NCBI RefSeq assembly: GCF_049803835.1
Contig: NZ_JBNAGK010000004.1
Location: forward strand, 248,001 to 312,000
Direction of reading: 5' to 3'
Length of the DNA stretch: 64,000 nucleotides
Source: Pacificoceanicola sp049803835
GTDB lineage: Bacteria; Pseudomonadota; Alphaproteobacteria; Rhodobacterales; Rhodobacteraceae
A model generated the notes under the pieces. It was not told the origin of the DNA. It did not search any database and saw only the letters and a list, made by a program, of their open reading frames with translations. Below are positions 31,917-41,100 of this stretch, one piece after another; the stretch's first letter is position 1; every line of letters starts with the position of its first letter. The translations under genes and the position numbers were made by a program.

Positions 31917-34344
31917 AAAACGCGTCAGCGTCCGCCTTGCGGCGGTCGGCGGACGACAGGTGCGCGCCGAGTTGGAAGGTGTCGGCGAGGCCGGATCGCG
32001 CGGCTTCGGACGGCTCAGCCGGGAGATGGAGGCGGCCAACGCCCGGCTCGCGGCCTTCTCGCGCCGGGTTCGCGTGGCCGCCGCGGCCGCCGTCGCCGCT
32101 GCCACCGCCGCGGGCGTGGCGATGATCCGCTCGGGCCTCCAGACCGTCGATGCGCAGGCCAAGCTCGCGCAGTCGCTCGGCACCACCGTCGCCTCGATCC
32201 AGACGTTGGAGCGGGCGGGCGAACTGGCGGGCGTGTCCATGTCCGGCATCGAACAGGCAACCAAGGATCTGACGCGCCGCCACAGCCAGGCGGCCGCCGG
32301 GAGCGGTCCCGCCGCCGACGCACTGGACCGGCTGGGGCTTTCCGCCACCGACCTGATCGCCCTGCCGCTGGACCAGCGGGTCGGCGCGATCAACGCCGCC
32401 ATCGAGAACTTCGTGCCCGCCGCCGAACGCGCGGCCGTCGCGGGACAGCTTTTCGGCGAGGAAGGCTCCATCGCCATGTCGCGCATCGACACCGCGACGC
32501 TGCGCCAGGCGACCGAAGACGTGCTCGCCTTCGGTGTCGTCGTCTCCGAGCAGGATGCCGATCAGATCGAGCGGACGAACGACGCGATCTCCCGCCTTGG
32601 GCTGATCTGGCGCGGGCTCTCGAACCAGCTGGCCGTCGCTGCGGCCCCGGCGCTCGAGGCGGTCGCCAATGCCATGGCGGCCATCGCCAGCCGCACCGGT
32701 CCGCTCGGCATCGCCATTCGCGGTCTTTTCGATAACATCGGCCGTCTGACCACTTATGCTGTGACCTTTGCCACTTTCCTCGCGGGTCGCTGGGTCGCCG
32801 GGCTGGCCGCTGCGGCGCTGTCGGTCCGCGGGTTCGCCACCGCGCTTGTCGTCTTGCGCGGGGCGCTGATCCGCACCGGCATCGGCGCCCTGATCGTCGG
32901 CGTCGGCGAGCTGATCTACCAGCTGTCCCAATTCGTTGCCCGCGTGGGCGGGGTCGGCGAAGCCTTCCGGCTGCTCTCCGATCTGGCCTCCGAGGTCTGG
33001 TCGCGGATCGGGCTCGCGCTCGACGCCGCACTGGCCCGCATGGCCGCCGGATGGGAGGGGCTGAAAGCCGCAGCACTCTCGGCGCTCGACGGCACCGTCG
33101 CGGGCGTCGTGGGGTTCGGCGACCGCACCGTCGCGATCTTCCAGGGGGCCTATGACGGCGCGGTGGCGATCTGGGGCAGCCTGCCAGGCGCCATCGGCGA
33201 TTTCGCCTACCAGGCGGCGAACCGGCTGATCGGCGGGGTCGAGGCGATGCTGAACGGCGTCGTCACCCGCATCAACAGCTTCATCGAAACCCTGAACGCC
33301 GCGCTGGCCCTGCTGCCCGAATGGGCGACCGGCGAAGGCGGCGTGCGGATCGGTACGCTCGACGCGGTGGACCTGAGCCGGATCGACAACCCGTTCGAGG
33401 GGGCCGCAACGGCGGCCGACACCGCGGCGGCCGATGCGTTTTCCGCCGCGCTTGCCCGGACCTATATCACCCCGCCGGACCTCGGGCTCGGCGCCATGGC
33501 GGATGACGCGCGCGTGCGTGCCGATGCCTATCGCGAGGCCGCGGGCATGCTGACCGATGCCGCGACCCGGCCGCTCTCTGCCTGGCAGGCGCTGAAGGAT
33601 GCCGTGACCGGGTCCGGCACGGAGGCCGAAACCGCGCTGACGGATGCCGCGACCTCCGCTGATGCACTGGCGGCCGGACTCGACGACACCGCAGTCGCAG
33701 CCAATGGTGCCGGAGGCGCTGCCCGCGACGCCGGAACCGCCGCGGGCGATGGGGCCGAGCGTGCGCTGACCGGATGGCAGGCGGTGACGGCGGCGCTCTC
33801 GGACTATGCCAGCCGGGCGCGGGAGATCGGCGGCGACATCGGCCAGAGCCTCGTCAGCGCGTTCCAATCGGCCGAGGACGCGGTCGGGGAGTTTGTGAAG
33901 ACCGGCAAGCTGAACTTCCGCGATCTGGTGACCTCGCTCATCGCCGATCTGGCGAAGCTGGCGGCGCGGCGGTTCATCCTCGGCCCCATCGCCAACGCGC
34001 TCTCGGGCACGCTCGGCGGCGCGGGCGGGATCTTCGCCAATATCCTGCACGCGGGCGGCATGGTCGGCTCGTCCAGCCCCTCGCGCATGGTCCCGGCCAT
34101 GACCTTCGCCGCCGCTCCCCGGATGCATTCAGGCGGCGCTGTCGGTCTTCGGCACGACGAGGTGCCCGCGATCCTGCAACGGGGCGAGCGGGTGCTCTCG
34201 CGCCGCGAGGCCCAAAGCTACAGCACGGGCGGCGGGATCAATGTCACCATCATGGCCCGCGACGCCGAGAGCTTCCGGCAATCCCGCACGCAGGTCGCGG
34301 CGGACATCGCCCGGGCGGTCTCGCTCGGGCGCCGGGGGATGTAA
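31909..34344 (+). CDS. Tail tape measure protein
   Basis: 811 aa. The N-terminus is helical (EGVGEAGSRGFGRLSREMEA, NARLAAFSRRVRVAAAAAVAAA), with the TMP landmark LAKLAQSLGTTVASIQTLERAGELAG-type repeats. There are hydrophobic segments near 280-340 (LTTYAVTFATFLAGRWVAGLAAAALSV). The C-terminal domain is conserved (FRDLVTSLIADLAKLAARRF, then the GGMVGSSSPSR, GEVPAILQRGERVLSR type end). Its length sets tail length and suggests a tail of roughly 120 nm by the usual 1.5 angstrom per residue rule. Confidence 0.9.
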   Translation: MAEKRVSVRLAAVGGRQVRAELEGVGEAGSRGFGRLSREMEAANARLAAFSRRVRVAAAAAVAAATAAGVAMIRSGLQTVDAQAKLAQSLGTTVASIQTLERAGELAGVSMSGIEQATKDLTRRHSQAAAGSGPAADALDRLGLSATDLIALPLDQRVGAINAAIENFVPAAERAAVAGQLFGEEGSIAMSRIDTATLRQATEDVLAFGVVVSEQDADQIERTNDAISRLGLIWRGLSNQLAVAAAPALEAVANAMAAIASRTGPLGIAIRGLFDNIGRLTTYAVTFATFLAGRWVAGLAAAALSVRGFATALVVLRGALIRTGIGALIVGVGELIYQLSQFVARVGGVGEAFRLLSDLASEVWSRIGLALDAALARMAAGWEGLKAAALSALDGTVAGVVGFGDRTVAIFQGAYDGAVAIWGSLPGAIGDFAYQAANRLIGGVEAMLNGVVTRINSFIETLNAALALLPEWATGEGGVRIGTLDAVDLSRIDNPFEGAATAADTAAADAFSAALARTYITPPDLGLGAMADDARVRADAYREAAGMLTDAATRPLSAWQALKDAVTGSGTEAETALTDAATSADALAAGLDDTAVAANGAGGAARDAGTAAGDGAERALTGWQAVTAALSDYASRAREIGGDIGQSLVSAFQSAEDAVGEFVKTGKLNFRDLVTSLIADLAKLAARRFILGPIANALSGTLGGAGGIFANILHAGGMVGSSSPSRMVPAMTFAAAPRMHSGGAVGLRHDEVPAILQRGERVLSRREAQSYSTGGGINVTIMARDAESFRQSRTQVAADIARAVSLGRRGM

Positions 34345-34347
34345 GCC

Positions 34348-34974
34348 ATGGCGTTCCATCAGGTCCGGTTCCCGGACAACATCAGCCGAGGCGCGCGCGG
34401 CGGGCCCGAGCGGCGCACCCAGATCGTCGAACTTGCCTCGGGCGACGAAGAGCGCAACGCCAGCTGGGCCAATTCGCGCCGCCGTTACGACGTCGCCTAC
34501 GGCATCCGACGCGTCGACGATCTGGCGGCGGTGGTCGCCTTCTTCGAGGCACGCAACGGCCGCCTCCACGGATTTCGCTTCAAGGACTGGGGCGATCACA
34601 AGTCCTGCCTGCCCTCGGGGACACCCGCACCGACCGATCAGGTGATTGCCACCGGCGATGGCACGACAACCGCCTTCCAGCTCGTGAAGCGCTACGCCTC
34701 GGGCAGCCAGACATGGGTGCGGACCATCGCCAAGCCGGTCGCGGGCTCGGTCACCATCGCCTTGAATGGCGCGCCCCAGGCGTCCGGCTGGTCCGTCGAT
34801 ACCACGACCGGCGTCGTCACCTTCACCGCGGCGCCGGGCTCCGGCCTCGCGATCACCGCGGGCTTCGAGTTCGACGTGCCGGTCCGTTTCGACACCGACG
34901 TGCTCGACGTGACGCTCGACCTCGAGCGGCTGGGCTCGATCACCTCCATCCCGCTTCTGGAGATCCGACGATGA
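34348..34974 (+). CDS. DUF2460 distal tail protein
   Basis: 208 aa. MAFHQVRFPDNISRGARGGP, RRYDVAYGIRRVDDLAAVVAFFEAR and GRLHGFRFKDWGDHKSC are the signature of DUF2460 (TIGR02217), the distal-tail/baseplate protein shared by alphaproteobacterial phages and gene transfer agents (GTA orfg12). The second half is beta-rich (VKRYASGSQTWVRTIAKPVAG). Its stop overlaps the holin-like gene's ATG. Confidence 0.9.
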   Translation: MAFHQVRFPDNISRGARGGPERRTQIVELASGDEERNASWANSRRRYDVAYGIRRVDDLAAVVAFFEARNGRLHGFRFKDWGDHKSCLPSGTPAPTDQVIATGDGTTTAFQLVKRYASGSQTWVRTIAKPVAGSVTIALNGAPQASGWSVDTTTGVVTFTAAPGSGLAITAGFEFDVPVRFDTDVLDVTLDLERLGSITSIPLLEIRR

Positions 34975-35321
34975 ACGACGAAACCGGATTTCTGGCGGCG
35001 GCGCTGAAGGAACTACTCGCCTCCACGGCGGTGATCCTTGCCGCCTGGGGCGCGCTCGGGGGCGCGACCAATGCGCTGACCACAAAAATGCGGCTGCGCG
35101 ACGCACTGCGCCACATCCTGCTCGGCGGTCTGATCGCCGCCGGGATGGGTAGCCTGTCGATGGCGATCATCACCCGCTGGCTCAGCCTGCCGCCCGAGGC
35201 GATCCCGGCCGGGGGCGCGGCCGGATCGGCCGCCTATCTGGTCGGCGTTTTCGGCCCTGCCTTCATCGAGGTGCTGCTCGCCCGTCTGCGCCATGCCGGG
35301 AAAGGCGATGGCGATGCATGA
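34971..35321 (+). CDS. Holin-like membrane protein
   Basis: 116 aa with three predicted membrane helices (ASTAVILAAWGALGGATNAL, HILLGGLIAAGMGSLSMAII, GSAAYLVGVFGPAFIEVLLA) and a basic C-terminus RLRHAGKGDGDA. It lies directly upstream of the lysozyme gene. It is likely a holin or lysis regulator that permeabilises the inner membrane to release endolysin. Confidence 0.65.
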   Translation: MNDETGFLAAALKELLASTAVILAAWGALGGATNALTTKMRLRDALRHILLGGLIAAGMGSLSMAIITRWLSLPPEAIPAGGAAGSAAYLVGVFGPAFIEVLLARLRHAGKGDGDA

Positions 35322-35445
35322 CCTTCTCCGCCTCGCGCGCTCCCTGCGCTGCGACCCGGCCGATCCCGGCCAAGCCTTCCGCCACCGCTTGGGCGTCGGC
35401 ATCGCCATCGCCGCGCTGATCCTGATCCTCTCTCTTCTGGGATAG
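35308..35445 (+). CDS. Small single-TM lysis-cassette protein
   Basis: 45 aa (43 if started at the second ATG): MAMHDLLRLARSLRCDPADP, a basic linker, then one hydrophobic helix VGIAIAALILILSLLG at the C-terminus. It overlaps the end of the holin-like gene and ends six bases before the lysozyme ATG. Position and topology suggest a tail-anchored lysis accessory protein. It is a short but well-placed reading frame. Confidence 0.5.
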   Translation: MAMHDLLRLARSLRCDPADPGQAFRHRLGVGIAIAALILILSLLG

Positions 35446-35450
35446 TTTAA

Positions 35451-36116
35451 ATGCAGATGACTGACCGGGGCCTTCTGGCCCTCGTCCGGCACGAAGGCAT
35501 CGTGCCCGGACCCTACCGTGATGTGAAACAGGTCTGGACGTTCGGCATCGGCCACACGGCCGCAGCCGGTCTGCCCGATCCCGCCACGATGCCGCGCGGC
35601 ATGCCCGCCGATCTCGATGCCGGGATCCGAGAGGCGTTCCGGGTCTTCCGATCCGACCTCGCGCGCTACGAGGCCGCCGTCCTGCGCGCCGTAAAGGTCC
35701 CGCTCGATCCGCACGAGTTCGATGCGCTGGTGTCCTTCCACTACAACACAGGTGGAATCGCCAAGGCGGCGCTGACCCGGCACCTGAACGCGGGCGACCG
35801 GGCCGCAGCCGCAGCAGCCTTCATGGGCTGGCTCAAGCCCGCCGCGATCCGCCCGCGCCGGGAGGCCGAACGCGACCTCTTCGCCGAGGGACGCTATCCG
35901 ACCGGAACCATCCCGGTCTGGTCGGTCGACCGAAACGGCCGGGTCGACTTCTCGCGGCCGATCCGGCGCCTGACCGAGAACGAGGCGCTGGTACTGCTGC
36001 GCCCGGCATGCGTGCCGATACCGAGACCATCCGTGCCTTCCGCCACACCTGAACCGGCAATCAGCTGGCTTGCCCGTCTGAACGCTTTCTTCTCCACCCT
36101 GATCCGGAGGGCCTGA
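35451..36116 (+). CDS. Endolysin, GH24 lysozyme
   Basis: 221 aa. T4-type lysozyme catalytic triad region: LVRHEGIVPGPYRDVKQVWTFGIGHT (Glu in HEG, Asp/Tyr in PYRD, Thr in GHT). FDALVSFHYNTGG and ALTRHLNAGDRAAAAAAFMGW, both conserved in GH24, follow. A C-terminal 70-residue extension ends in a hydrophobic helix. It cleaves peptidoglycan at lysis. The second in-frame ATG, six bases on, is an equally good start. Confidence 0.9.
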   Translation: MQMTDRGLLALVRHEGIVPGPYRDVKQVWTFGIGHTAAAGLPDPATMPRGMPADLDAGIREAFRVFRSDLARYEAAVLRAVKVPLDPHEFDALVSFHYNTGGIAKAALTRHLNAGDRAAAAAAFMGWLKPAAIRPRREAERDLFAEGRYPTGTIPVWSVDRNGRVDFSRPIRRLTENEALVLLRPACVPIPRPSVPSATPEPAISWLARLNAFFSTLIRRA

Positions 36117-36121
36117 TCCCC

Positions 36122-36352
36122 ATGCGCTACATCCGTCCGACCTCGCTCACCTGGTGGGCGGGGTGCCTCGCCATGCTCACTGGCATCGCTTCCCTCGCGC
36201 TGCCCGCCACCGGGCCGCTCGGGGAACTCTCCCGCTTCGTCGCGCTGCTCGCCGGCTCAGGCGACGCCTCGCCCGCGGGGCTCATGTTTCTCGGGCTTGG
36301 CCTGATCGGCCTGCGTGACCGGATCGAGCGCGGATTCCGCGGCGATGTTTGA
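36122..36352 (+). CDS. Small two-TM phage membrane protein
   Basis: 76 aa. Hydrophobic segments WWAGCLAMLTGIASLALPA and GLMFLGLGLIGL flank a short polar loop, and the end is basic (RDRIERGFRGDV). It lies between lysozyme and spanin genes, so a second holin/pinholin-like or antiholin role is likely. It overlaps the next tiny gene. Confidence 0.55.
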   Translation: MRYIRPTSLTWWAGCLAMLTGIASLALPATGPLGELSRFVALLAGSGDASPAGLMFLGLGLIGLRDRIERGFRGDV

Positions 36353-36443
36353 GTTCCTTGCCGGTCTGGTCGTGGGCGGCTGCCTCGGCGTCTTCGTCGT
36401 TGCCCTCTGTGTCGCCGCGCGCGGGGAGCAGGACGATGGCTGA
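36345..36443 (+). CDS. Very small membrane protein (32 aa)
   Basis: MFEFLAGLVVGGCLGVFVVA, then LCVAARGEQDDG. One membrane helix with an N-terminal MFEFLAG(L/I)xVGG motif seen in small phage and gene-transfer-agent-associated proteins. It overlaps both neighbours by 8 bases. Too short for a firm call, but composition and overlaps support a real cistron in the lysis cassette. Confidence 0.5.
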   Translation: MFEFLAGLVVGGCLGVFVVALCVAARGEQDDG

Positions 36444-36666
36444 TCTCCTGATCTGGATGGTCGCGGCTCTGGGCGCGGTCGGGGGTGTGGTGCTCGGCCG
36501 ACTCTGGGGCCGAGTGGAAGGGGAACGTGCAGGCAAACGGGAGGCGGAACGCGATGCGATCGAAGACAAGAACAACCGTGTCGAGCGCGGGCGGGATGCG
36601 GTTCGTGATGGCCGCGGCGCTGGCGATCCCGCTGACCGGCTGCGCCGCAACGATGGGCGGTGGTGA
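36436..36666 (+). CDS. Rz-like inner-membrane spanin subunit
   Basis: 76 aa. The N-terminal helix LLIWMVAALGAVGGVVLGRL anchors the protein. A charged coiled-coil (RVEGERAGKREAERDAIEDK, NNRVERGRDAV) follows and would face the periplasm, as in i-spanins. A lipoprotein gene in another frame begins inside it, the classical Rz/Rz1 arrangement. Together they would fuse inner and outer membranes in the last lysis step. Confidence 0.65.
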   Translation: MADLLIWMVAALGAVGGVVLGRLWGRVEGERAGKREAERDAIEDKNNRVERGRDAVRDGRGAGDPADRLRRNDGRW

Positions 36667-36796
36667 CGCCGGCTGCGCCTCCTACGCCGAGGCGCGGCTG
36701 GCCCGACCACCCGCCGAGACGGTCGGCGCCGTGCCGCCGGACTGGGCCGACTGGATCGCCGATCTCGACGACCGCATGACGGGAACCTGCCGATGA
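36554..36796 (+). CDS. Rz1-like outer-membrane spanin lipoprotein (embedded gene)
   Basis: 80 aa from this ATG, or 66 aa from the ATG at 36596, which places the signal peptide at the very start: MRFVMAAALAIPLTGC with lipobox LTGC. The mature part has WADWIADLDDRMTGTC. It starts within the i-spanin gene in the +1 frame and ends by overlapping the next ATG. The lipobox plus nesting identify the o-spanin. Confidence 0.65.
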   Translation: MRSKTRTTVSSAGGMRFVMAAALAIPLTGCAATMGGGDAGCASYAEARLARPPAETVGAVPPDWADWIADLDDRMTGTCR

Positions 36797-37677
36797 AATC
36801 CCTCTCGCCCGAGCTTCAGGCGCATCTCGACGAGGGCACGACGACGCTCGCCTGGTGCTGGCGGATCAAGCGTGCCGACGGCGTCACCTTCGGCTTCACC
36901 GACCACGACCGGACGCTCAGCTTCGACGGCACGGACTTCGAACCCGAGAGCGGGCTGACCGCTTCCGAGGTGCGCTCGGGCTCGGACCTGTCGGTCGATG
37001 CGCAGGACGCCGAAGGCGTACTGACTTCGGACCGGATCACCGAGACCGATATCCTCGATGGCAGGTGGGACAATGCGGCGGTCGAGGTCTGGCGCGTGAA
37101 CTGGGCCGACACCACGCTGCGCGTTCTGATGCGGCGCGGAGCCATCGGCCAGATAAGGCGCGGGCGGCTCGCCTTCGTCGCGGAGGTGCGCTCGCTCGCC
37201 CATGTGCTGGGCCAGACGGTCGGGCGGACATTCCAGGCGTGTTGTGATGCTGCACTCGGCGATGCGCGCTGTGGCGTCGATCTGGAGGAACCGGCCTACA
37301 AGGGCGCAGGTGCTGTGGTCGACCTTTTGCGTGACCGCGCATTCACCGCCTCCGGTCTCGGCGGCTTCGAACTGAGCTGGTTCACCTTCGGCACAATCGA
37401 ATGGACCTCCGGCGCGAACGCTGGGCGGCGCACCGAGGTGCTGGGCCATGACGTCACGGACGGCATCGCTGTTCTGACCCTGCTCGAGGCACCAGTGCGG
37501 GCCATCAGCGAGGGTGACGCCTTCACCATCCGCGCGGGCTGCGACAAGCGGATCGAGACCTGCGGCGCGAAATTCGCCAACACCGCCAGTTTCCGGGGCT
37601 TTCCGAATATCCCCGGCCAGGACGCCGTTCTGCGCTACGCCACCAAGGATGGCGGGCACGAGGGGTCCGTGCTGTGA
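36793..37677 (+). CDS. DUF2163 baseplate hub protein
   Basis: 294 aa. MKSLSPELQAHLDEGTTTLA, WCWRIKRADGVTFGFTDHDR, RRGRLAFVAEVRSLAHVLGQ and GRTFQACCDAALGDARCGVD are diagnostic of DUF2163 (TIGR02218; GTA orfg13). The later CDKRIETCGAKFANTASFRG cysteine segment is usual for the family and may bind an iron-sulfur cluster, as in the GTA hub. It is part of the conserved hub-peptidase-tip series. Confidence 0.92.
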   Translation: MKSLSPELQAHLDEGTTTLAWCWRIKRADGVTFGFTDHDRTLSFDGTDFEPESGLTASEVRSGSDLSVDAQDAEGVLTSDRITETDILDGRWDNAAVEVWRVNWADTTLRVLMRRGAIGQIRRGRLAFVAEVRSLAHVLGQTVGRTFQACCDAALGDARCGVDLEEPAYKGAGAVVDLLRDRAFTASGLGGFELSWFTFGTIEWTSGANAGRRTEVLGHDVTDGIAVLTLLEAPVRAISEGDAFTIRAGCDKRIETCGAKFANTASFRGFPNIPGQDAVLRYATKDGGHEGSVL

Positions 37678-38120
37678 CGCAACCTCTCGCATCAGCCGAC
37701 CCCGCGCGCGTCATCGCCATCGCGCGGTCATGGCTCGGCACGCCATATCATGATCAGGCCAGCCTGCGCGGCGTCGGCTGCGATTGCCTCGGGCTGGCGC
37801 GGGGCGTCTGGCGCGAGATCGTCGGCCCAGAGCCGTTCCCGATCCCGCCCTACAGCCGCGACTGGGGCGAGACCGGCCCGCGCGAGGTTCTGGCCGACGG
37901 CGCGCGGCGTATGATGCCGGAGATCGCCCCGGCCGATGCCGGTCCCGGTACGCTGGTCCTCTTTCGCATGGATAGCCGCGCCATAGCCAAGCATGTCGGG
38001 ATCCTGACCGGCCCTGACACTTTCCTTCATGCCTATGAGCGGCTCGGCGTGATCGAGGAACCGCTCACGGCAGCCTGGCGGCGGCGCATCGCCTTCGCCT
38101 TCCTCTTCCCGCAACACTGA
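37674..38120 (+). CDS. NlpC/P60 tail peptidase
   Basis: 148 aa. WLGTPYHDQASLRGVGCDCL contains the catalytic Cys, and KHVGILTG supplies the His. This is the NlpC/P60 cell-wall peptidase encoded between DUF2163 and the tip protein in GTA-like baseplates (GTA orfg14). It probably cleaves peptidoglycan locally during DNA entry. It overlaps DUF2163 by ATGA. Confidence 0.9.
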   Translation: MTQPLASADPARVIAIARSWLGTPYHDQASLRGVGCDCLGLARGVWREIVGPEPFPIPPYSRDWGETGPREVLADGARRMMPEIAPADAGPGTLVLFRMDSRAIAKHVGILTGPDTFLHAYERLGVIEEPLTAAWRRRIAFAFLFPQH

Positions 38121-38129
38121 GGCCCCGAC

Positions 38130-41100
38130 ATGGCTACCCTCATTCTCGGCGCCGCCGGTGCCGCCATCGGCGGCTCGATCGGTGGCGCGATCCTCGGCGT
38201 CAGCGCAGCGACCATCGGCGGGTTCATCGGCTCCACAATCGGTTCGGTCGTCGACAGCTGGATCGTGTCCTCGCTCGCCCCGACGCAGCGGATCGAAGGG
38301 GCGCGGCTCGACAGCTTGCGCATCACGGCCTCGACCGAGGGGGCGGTGATCCCGCGGCTCTACGGCCGGATGCGGATCGGCGGCAACATCATCTGGGCGA
38401 CCGACTTTCGCGAGGAGACGAAAACCACCACGCAGGGCGGCGGCAAGGGCGGCGGGGGCGGCAAGGTCAAGACCACCGAGTACCTGTACTACGCCTCCTT
38501 CGCCGTCGCTCTCTGTGAGGGGCCGATCACCGGCATCGGGCGCGTCTGGGCCGATGGCAAGCCGATGGACCTCTCCGGCGTCACCTGGCGCTGGTATCCG
38601 GGCGACGAGGCGCAGGCGGCCGATCCGTTCATCGCGGCGAAGATGGGCGCGGCCAACACGCCCGCTTATCGCGGCACGGCCTATGTCGTCTTCGAGGAAC
38701 TGCCGCTGTCGAGCTACGGCAACCGCCTGCCGCAGCTTTCATTCGAGGTGTTCCGGCCGCTCGCCGATCCCGACACAGCCGAGGGGCTGACCCGCGCCGT
38801 CACCATGATCCCCGCCTCGGGCGAGTTCACATATGCCACGCAGACCATCCGCAAAACCTCCGGCGGTGCGACGCAGGCCGAGAACCTGAACGCGCTCTCG
38901 GACACCGCCGACATGGTGGTCGCACTTGACCGGCTGCAGGCCATGGCGCCGGCCGTCGAAAGCGTCAGCCTCGTCGTCGCCTGGTTCGGTGACGACCTGC
39001 GCGCGGGCTCCTGCAAGCTGCGCCCGGGCGTCGAGGTCCCGGCGAAATCCACGACGCCAGTCGGCTGGTCGGTCAATGGCGTCAGCCGGGCGAATGCCTT
39101 CCTCGTCAGCCGCGACGCCGAAGACCGCCCGGTATATGGCGGCACGCCCGCCGATTTCGCGGTGGTACAGGCCATCCGGGAGATGAAGGCGCGCGGGCTG
39201 CGCGTGACCTTCTATCCCTTCATCCTGATGGACGTCCCGCCCGGCAACGCGCTGCCGAATCCGTATTCCGACACCGCCGCCGAGACCGGTCAGCCCGCAT
39301 TTCCCTGGCGCGGCCGGATCACCTGTTCGCCCGCGGCAGGCTACGCCGGGAGCGTGGACAAGACGACCACGGCGTCGAGCCAGGTCTCGGCGTTCTTCGG
39401 CAGCGCGGACCCTTCCGACTTCGCGATCTCGGGCGACAACGTCTCCTGGACCGGCCCGTCCGGCGACTGGGGTCTGCGCCGGATGATGCTGCACTACGCC
39501 CACCTCTGCGTGGTGGCGGGCGGAGTCGATGCCTTCCTGATCGGCTCGGAGATGCGCGGCCTGACCACCATCCGCTCGGGTGCCAGCAGCTATCCCGCCG
39601 TCACTGCGTTCAAGGCGCTCGCTGGCGATGTGCGCACCATCCTCGGAGCAGGCACGGAAATCGGCTATGCGGCCGACTGGTCTGAATACTTCGGCCACCA
39701 CCCGAGCGACGGCAGCGGCGACGTCTATTTCCACCTCGACCCGCTCTGGTCGGACGCCAACATCGATTTCGTCGGCATCGACAACTACATGCCGCTCTCC
39801 GACTGGCGCGACGGGTTCGGGCACGCCGACGCGGCCGAGGGCTGGCCCGCGATCTACGACCGGGCCTATCTGCAGGGGAACATCGCGGGTGGCGAGGGCT
39901 TCGACTGGTTCTATGCATCGCCGGCGGATCGGTCGGCGCAGGTCCGGACGCCGATCACGGATGGCGCCGCGGGCAAGCCGTGGGTCTTCCGCTACAAGGA
40001 TCTGCGCAGCTGGTGGGCGAACCCGCATTTCAACCGCCCGGGCGGGGTGGAGAGCGGCACGCCGACAGCATGGGTGCCGCAGTCCAAACCCATCCGCTTC
40101 ACCGAACTCGGCTGCCCGGCCATCGACCGCGGCACCAATCAGCCCAACGTCTTCTTCGACCCAAAATCGTCGGAGAGTTTCACGCCGCATTTCTCGCGGG
40201 GCTGGCGCGACGACATGATCCAGCGCGCCTCTCTCGAGGCGACCTATCTCTTCTGGGGCGAGGCCACGAACAACCCGCTGTCCTCGGTCTACGGCGGCCG
40301 GATGGTCGATGTGCCGGAATGTGCAGCCTGGACCTGGGACGCGCGGCCCTATCCGTTCTTCCCCGAACTGACCGAGGTCTGGACCGATGGCCCCAACTGG
40401 CGGCTCGGCCACTGGCTGACCGGTCGTCTTGGAGCTGTCTCGCTCGCGGCGCTTGTCCGCCATCTCTGCCTTCGCGCCGGGCTGCCGGAGGATCGCATCG
40501 ATGTCAGCGGCCTCTGGAGCGCGGTCGAGGGCTACGCCATCGGCGCGCTGGAAAGCCCTCGCGCCTCGATCACCACACTGGCGCGCCACTTCGGCTTCGA
40601 CGCCGTCGAGACCGAGGGCGTGATCCGCTTCGTCATGCGTGGGCGTGCGGCGGTGGCAAGCGTCACCCCCGACGATCTGGTGGCCGCGCGCGAAGGCGAC
40701 GTCCTCGAACTCACCCGCGGCCAGGAGACCGAACTGCCGCAGGCGCTGAAATGGCAAGTCGCGCGGGCGGATGAGGACTACGAGGCCGCGCAGGTCGAGG
40801 CACGCCGCATTACCGTCGACACGACGCGCATCGCCTCCGAAAGCTTCCCCATGGCCGTTCCGCCCGAGGAAGCGGAGCGCCGCTGTCGGCGCGCGCTGAT
40901 GGAAGCCTGGACCGGTCGCGAGGGCGCAGCCTTCCGCCTGCCGCCCTCGCGGCTGGCACTCGACCCGGCCGATGTGCTGATGCTCGCCCATGACGGCCGA
41001 TCCATCTCGCTGCGGCTCATCTCGATTGCCGATGCCGAAGCGCGCGGCATCGAGGCCGTACGTCAGGATCGGGAAGCCTACGATCTGCCGCCCGGCGCGC

